This document shows positions 30,476 through 33,336 of a stretch of 33,336 nt of DNA, one piece after another. Made by a program: the position numbers and the translations under genes. Where the stretch lies: NCBI GenBank assembly GCA_902794005.1, contig CADBFO010000020.1, positions 1 through 33,336 on the forward strand, in the 5' to 3' direction. The stretch comes from an uncultured Bacteroidia bacterium. GTDB lineage: Bacteria; Bacteroidota; Bacteroidia; Bacteroidales; UBA932. Every line of letters begins with the position of its first letter. Position 1 is the stretch's first letter. The notes beneath the pieces are model-generated. The model was not told the DNA's origin. It made no database searches and was given only the letters and a program-made list of their open reading frames with translations.

Positions 30476-32332
30476 TTAGAATCGTTTTTCCAGATCGTCG
30501 GCCGGGACGATGGAGATGATTCGCCGTCCGGCGGCCGTAAATTCGGGATTTTCACTTTGCAGGAGGGCGTCCACCAGGCGCTGCGCCTCCAGCGGGGAAG
30601 TCATTTTTCCGGAGGCCGACGCCCCCAGGACGGCGAACTTCTGCGCCAGCGACTGCTCCATCACTTCGGGGAGGCCGCCGCTTTCGTCGGAGAGGATGAG
30701 CAGAAGGTCCCCGACCAGGGTTTCCACGCGGCCGGGCGTTGCGTCATACCCTTCCGGAACGCCGCTCACCACCACGGTGTCCGGGCCGAAGGGGGCAATC
30801 TCAAAGCCCAGTTTCCGAAGGGTGTCTCCATGCTCGTCCAGGGTGAGCCGTCCTTTCACGCCCACGTTCACCTGCACCGGGAAAAGCGCCGTCTGGGAAA
30901 CGTGTGCCTGTTCGCCGAGGGCCTTGCGGAAACGGTCGTAAAACAGCCGTTCCCGTGCCCGCCTCACATGCACCACCATAATGCCCGAGGCCGATTGCGT
31001 GAGGATGTACCGGCCCTGGACGATGAGCATCTGCGCCGTGGGCAGCGTCCGGTCCTCGAACAGCGCCCCGTAATTGGGATTCGGGTCTGTGTAGTGCCTG
31101 GTGCTTCCTCCCATTCCACTCCCTTCTGTCATTCTGAGCCCTTCTGTCATTCTGAGCCCTTCTGTCATTCTGGGCCCTTCTGTCATTCTGAGCGCCAGCG
31201 AAGAATCCCCCTCCTGCTCAAACGGATTGTAATTCCAGTCCACCCCCACCGTAGGCGTGCTGGAGGGCCGATACTCCTCGAAGCGGGTGCCCAAGACAGG
31301 GATATCCCGGGCTTCCGGGTTGTCAAAGTCCAGGGAACCGGCCACGCTGGATCGGCCCATGGCCTCTTTTACGGCGGCCATCACCGTCTGGAACAGCAGC
31401 TGGTCATCCTCGAACTTGATTTCGGCCTTGGTGGGATGGATGTTCACGTCCACGGTGGCGGGGTCCACTTCCAGATAGATGAAGTAGGAGGGCGTGCTGC
31501 CTTCCGGAATCAGGTTTTCGTAGGCCTTCATCACCGCTTTGTGCAGGTAGGGGCTGCGGAAATATCGGCCGTTCACAAAGAAAAACTGGTTCCCAAGGGT
31601 TTTGCGGGCACTTTCGGGCTTGCCCACATAGCCTTGCAGGGAAGCGATGCTGGTTTGGGCGCCGATGTCCACGATGTCGCCCACGACGGAGGGCCCCAGA
31701 AGGTCCTGGATGCGGAATTTGAAGCTTTTGGCGGCTTTCACCACATGGATGTCCCGGCCGTTGTGGGAGAGCGAGAAGGCAATGTCGGGCCGGGTGAGGG
31801 CCACGCGCTGGAACGCTTCCACAATGTGGCGCAGCTCCACGTTGTCGCTCTTGAGGAATTTGCGCCGGGCGGGAATGTTGTAGAAGAGGTTGCGCACGCT
31901 GATGTTGGTGCCCACCGGGCAGCTCACCTCGCGGGTGCCCTTGTTCGCGGAGCCGGCCATCACCACCTCCACGCCGGCCTCTTCGGAGGCGATGCGGGTG
32001 CGGAGGGAGACTTCGGCCACGGCGGCGATGGACGCCAGCGCCTCTCCGCGGAAACCGAAGGTAAGGATATGGTGCAGGTCTTCGGCCGATGACAGCTTGC
32101 TGGTGGCATGCCGCTCGAAGCACAGCACGGCGTCGTCCGGCGTCATGCCGCAGCCGTTGTCGATGACCTGGATGAGCGTGCGGCCGGCATCCGTAATCAC
32201 CACCTTCACGTCCGTGGCGCCGGCGTCCACCGCATTCTCCATGAGCTCCTTCACCACGGAAGCCGGTCTTTGAACTACCTCTCCCGCAGCAATCATGTCT
32301 GCGATATTTTTCGGTAATATCCTTAATTCCAT
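30476..32332 (-). CDS. mutL: DNA mismatch repair protein MutL
   Basis: MutL couples MutS mismatch recognition to strand removal. It has 618 residues. The N-terminal GHKL ATPase has E32 and N33 in MENAVDAGA, DNGCGM (58-63) and TFGFRGEALASI (91-102), followed by the transducer domain with VNGRYFRSPYLHKAV and VDVNIHPTKAEIKF. The linker at about 376-407 is abnormal: it reads DSSLALRMTEG and then four RMTEG(L/P/S) units, encoded by the same repeat that fills the DNA upstream of the gene. The C-terminal dimerisation domain follows (LIVQGRYILTQSASGIMVVH). Where homologues have a DQHxAH segment, this protein has H455-V-R-R-A-R. The frame is intact and the gene is probably active, with the changed motif needing a check. 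Confidence 0.95.
   Translation of the reverse strand: MELRILPKNIADMIAAGEVVQRPASVVKELMENAVDAGATDVKVVITDAGRTLIQVIDNGCGMTPDDAVLCFERHATSKLSSAEDLHHILTFGFRGEALASIAAVAEVSLRTRIASEEAGVEVVMAGSANKGTREVSCPVGTNISVRNLFYNIPARRKFLKSDNVELRHIVEAFQRVALTRPDIAFSLSHNGRDIHVVKAAKSFKFRIQDLLGPSVVGDIVDIGAQTSIASLQGYVGKPESARKTLGNQFFFVNGRYFRSPYLHKAVMKAYENLIPEGSTPSYFIYLEVDPATVDVNIHPTKAEIKFEDDQLLFQTVMAAVKEAMGRSSVAGSLDFDNPEARDIPVLGTRFEEYRPSSTPTVGVDWNYNPFEQEGDSSLALRMTEGPRMTEGLRMTEGLRMTEGSGMGGSTRHYTDPNPNYGALFEDRTLPTAQMLIVQGRYILTQSASGIMVVHVRRARERLFYDRFRKALGEQAHVSQTALFPVQVNVGVKGRLTLDEHGDTLRKLGFEIAPFGPDTVVVSGVPEGYDATPGRVETLVGDLLLILSDESGGLPEVMEQSLAQKFAVLGASASGKMTSPLEAQRLVDALLQSENPEFTAAGRRIISIVPADDLEKRF
31118..31207 (-). repeat. 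Dispersed repeat inserted in frame inside mutL
   Basis: The plus strand shows four 18-bp units of the type CCCTTCTGTCATTCTGAG (31118-31189), then AGCGCCAGCGAAGAATC. The same units and the same GCGAAGAATC end occur in the intergenic DNA at 32334-32572. Being 18 bp, the units keep the reading frame. Confidence 0.9.
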
Positions 32333-32333
32333 T

Positions 32334-32572
32334 TTGTCATTCCGGGCGAAGAGTTATTCCAAGCCCTTTGTCATTCTGAGCCCCTCTGTCATTCTGAGCG
32401 CAGCGAAGAATCTGTCTCCCTCTGTCATTCTGAGCCCTCCTGTCATTCTGAAGCTTGCCCTGAGCTTGCCGAAGGGCGCAGCGAAGAATCTGTCTCCATT
32501 TGTCATTCTGACCCTCCTGTCATTCTGAAGCTTGCCCTGAGCCTGCCGAAGGGCGCAGCGAAGAATCTACAG
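32334..32572. repeat. Cluster of TGTCATTCTGAG...GCGAAGAATC repeats between mutL and the small membrane protein gene
   Basis: There are at least seven TGTCATTC units and three GCGCAGCGAAGAATCT ends. Two copies carry an inner AAGCTTGCCCTGAGC...TGCCGAAGGG segment, which is a partial palindrome. This type of repeat is widespread in environmental and gut genomes. The cluster begins one base before the mutL ATG and reaches the stop codon of the upstream gene, so the whole spacer is repeat. No promoter for mutL could be picked out in it. Confidence 0.9.
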
Positions 32573-32878
32573 CAATTCAAAAAACTTGGAAATGTAAATG
32601 AGCACCAGGACAATGAGCACCAGGGTAACGATGGTGATCACGGTGTGGGCCACCCGCATGTCGCTGCGGGTTTTCTGGTAGTTGCCGTTGCGGAACGCAC
32701 CCCTGAGGCTGCTGCCGGGAACATACGTTCCTTCCTGACGGGCCTTCTCGTTGGTGCCGTCCACTTCCCCGAACAGGGCTTTCCGCTTTTCCTCCTCCGG
32801 GTCATAGTACCGGGGCTTGTAGTTGAACACGCGGTGCGGCTGGTTCCCGAAAAAGCCGAAATTGAACAGATTGGCCAT
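32567..32878 (-). CDS. Small conserved membrane protein upstream of mutL, function unknown
   Basis: The 103-residue protein has a soluble N-terminal part (FGNQPHRVFNYKPRYYDPEEEKRKALFG) and one C-terminal membrane helix (VITIVTLVLIVLVLIYISKFF). It belongs to a Bacteroidota family found next to mutL and sometimes wrongly annotated as a riboflavin synthase subunit; nothing here supports that function. The stop codon coincides with the end of a GAAGAATCTA repeat, so the repeat cluster begins exactly where the gene ends. It has its own promoter and is probably the first gene of the mutL operon. Confidence 0.85.
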   Translation of the reverse strand: MANLFNFGFFGNQPHRVFNYKPRYYDPEEEKRKALFGEVDGTNEKARQEGTYVPGSSLRGAFRNGNYQKTRSDMRVAHTVITIVTLVLIVLVLIYISKFFELL

Positions 32879-32901
32879 AGTGCTGTCTGGTTGTTACTCC
32901 A

Positions 32902-32932
32902 CAAAAGTACCAAAAAAACGCGTGCCTTGCAA
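32902..32932 (-). promoter_or_regulatory. Bacteroidota promoter of the mutL operon
   Basis: Minus strand: TTG at 32932-32930, a 20-base spacer, TACTTTTG at 32909-32902, then 23 bases to the ATG at 32878. Both elements match the consensus. Confidence 0.75.
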
Positions 32933-33061
32933 GTTTTTTGCCCCCCTCGTGCCCCAAACACCCCTTTCCGTGCGCGGCGCCGTGATTTTCGGCCTCAAAA
33001 ACTCCCTTTCCGTGCAAGAGGCGGCCCAAACCCGGTATTGTAAAAGAGGACGGGACATTTT

Positions 33062-33175
33062 CGGGTGGCAAGTAATCGCCTGTCTATCAATACCTTGCAC
33101 ATAATCCTCTGCGCTATTTGCGCAGAGGATTGTATACAACATGCTGTGTATTAGCTTGTTAGCTGCCACCCCGGC
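33062..33175. repeat. Dispersed hairpin element, copy D
   Basis: The core arms are AATCCTCTGC (33103-33112) and GCAGAGGATT (33122-33131), with an inner GCGC-TATTT-GCGC. It starts CGGGTGGCAAGTAATCGCCTG and ends TTAGCTGCCACCCC, so it shows the same GGGTGGCA/TGCCACCC ends as copy C. The 120 bases before it hold two or three copies of a CCCTTTCCGTGC-type motif, one of which also precedes copy C (CCCCTTTTACGTGC). There is no gene between 32933 and the window end. Confidence 0.85.
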
Positions 33176-33208
33176 CTGGCGCAAGGGAAAATGCAACCGA
33201 TACCGCCT

Positions 33209-33336
33209 GTGCTTCAACTCTTGAAGCACGATTAACTGCATGGAAGGCCGAAAATGTGCTTGAGGCAGGGTCCAGGCAGTGAGATGAAGCACGAAAATGC
33301 CTTCTGGTGATTCAAAGTGTGCTTCAACTCTTGAAG
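33209..33336. repeat. Repeated perfect palindrome, 110-bp period, running off the window
   Basis: GTGCTTCAACTCTTGAAGCAC (33209-33229) has 9-base perfect arms around CTC. The same sequence begins again at 33319 and is cut by the window edge. Partial versions (GTGCTTGAGG and GATGAAGCACG) lie between. It may be the start of a longer tandem array. Confidence 0.7.

Noticed and set aside
30464-32092. Plus-strand frame of 542 codons opposite mutL
   Set aside because: Same cause. The repeat even translates there as HSEPFCHSEPFCHSE, which is only the repeat in another frame.
32567-32878. Riboflavin synthase subunit
   Set aside because: This label is found on some relatives of the small protein, but the sequence is a single-helix membrane protein without any enzyme motif.

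Overview
This window looks like a chromosomal segment of a GC-rich member of the Bacteroidales. The evidence is a SusC/SusD pair, Bacteroidota-type promoters (TAnnTTTG in the -7 position, often with TTG or TTTG about 20 bases upstream), an almost complete lack of Shine-Dalgarno sequences, and gene sets typical of the phylum. These sets are the mutL, rhomboid and nuclease cluster, the twin foldase and OstA-like cluster, and the VTC, DUF4956 and DUF2490 cluster. The genus cannot be fixed from the sequence; an uncultured gut Bacteroidales lineage is a reasonable guess. No tRNA, rRNA, CRISPR array, phage gene or transposase was seen.

Layout, left half. Bases 1-5551 hold a tight plus-strand run: the end of uracil phosphoribosyltransferase, a GH95 alpha-L-fucosidase lipoprotein, a Tat-exported Gfo/Idh/MocA oxidoreductase and a PBP4-type D-Ala-D-Ala carboxypeptidase. 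Bases 5558-11330 hold a second plus-strand operon with its own promoter, aimed at the envelope: two SurA/parvulin-like foldases, an OstA/LptA-like protein and galE. A LytTR response regulator and its histidine kinase (minus strand, 11338-13115) diverge from a GH28 pectinase (13171-14526). Bases 14596-19131 carry a five-gene plus-strand cluster: a carbohydrate-binding (DUF4353-like) lipoprotein, a small secreted YD-like protein, a VTC-domain polyphosphate polymerase, the membrane protein DUF4956 and the outer-membrane protein DUF2490. The last four overlap by 14, 4 and 4 bases. This is the best candidate in the window for a poorly described multi-gene system.

Layout, right half, all genes on the minus strand. 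ispF (19121-19597) meets the DUF2490 gene tail to tail. rsmE follows, then a susC, susD and accessory-lipoprotein operon read from 27318 down to 21284 and closed by a hairpin terminator. tsaC lies upstream of susC. The last block, read from 32878 down to 28741, is a small membrane protein, mutL, a rhomboid protease and a membrane-anchored endonuclease/exonuclease/phosphatase protein.

The non-coding stretches are unusually rich in repeats. A dispersed hairpin element with the core AATCCTCTGC...GCAGAGGATT occurs four times (near 19.9, 20.2, 28.25 and 33.1 kb), and two copies are inverted and extend to about 130 bp. Beside these lie three tandem arrays (42-bp, about 23-bp and exactly 83-bp units). 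A separate family (core TGTCATTCTGAG...GCGAAGAATC) fills the gap upstream of mutL and also sits in frame inside mutL, where it encodes a fourfold RMTEG repeat in the linker.
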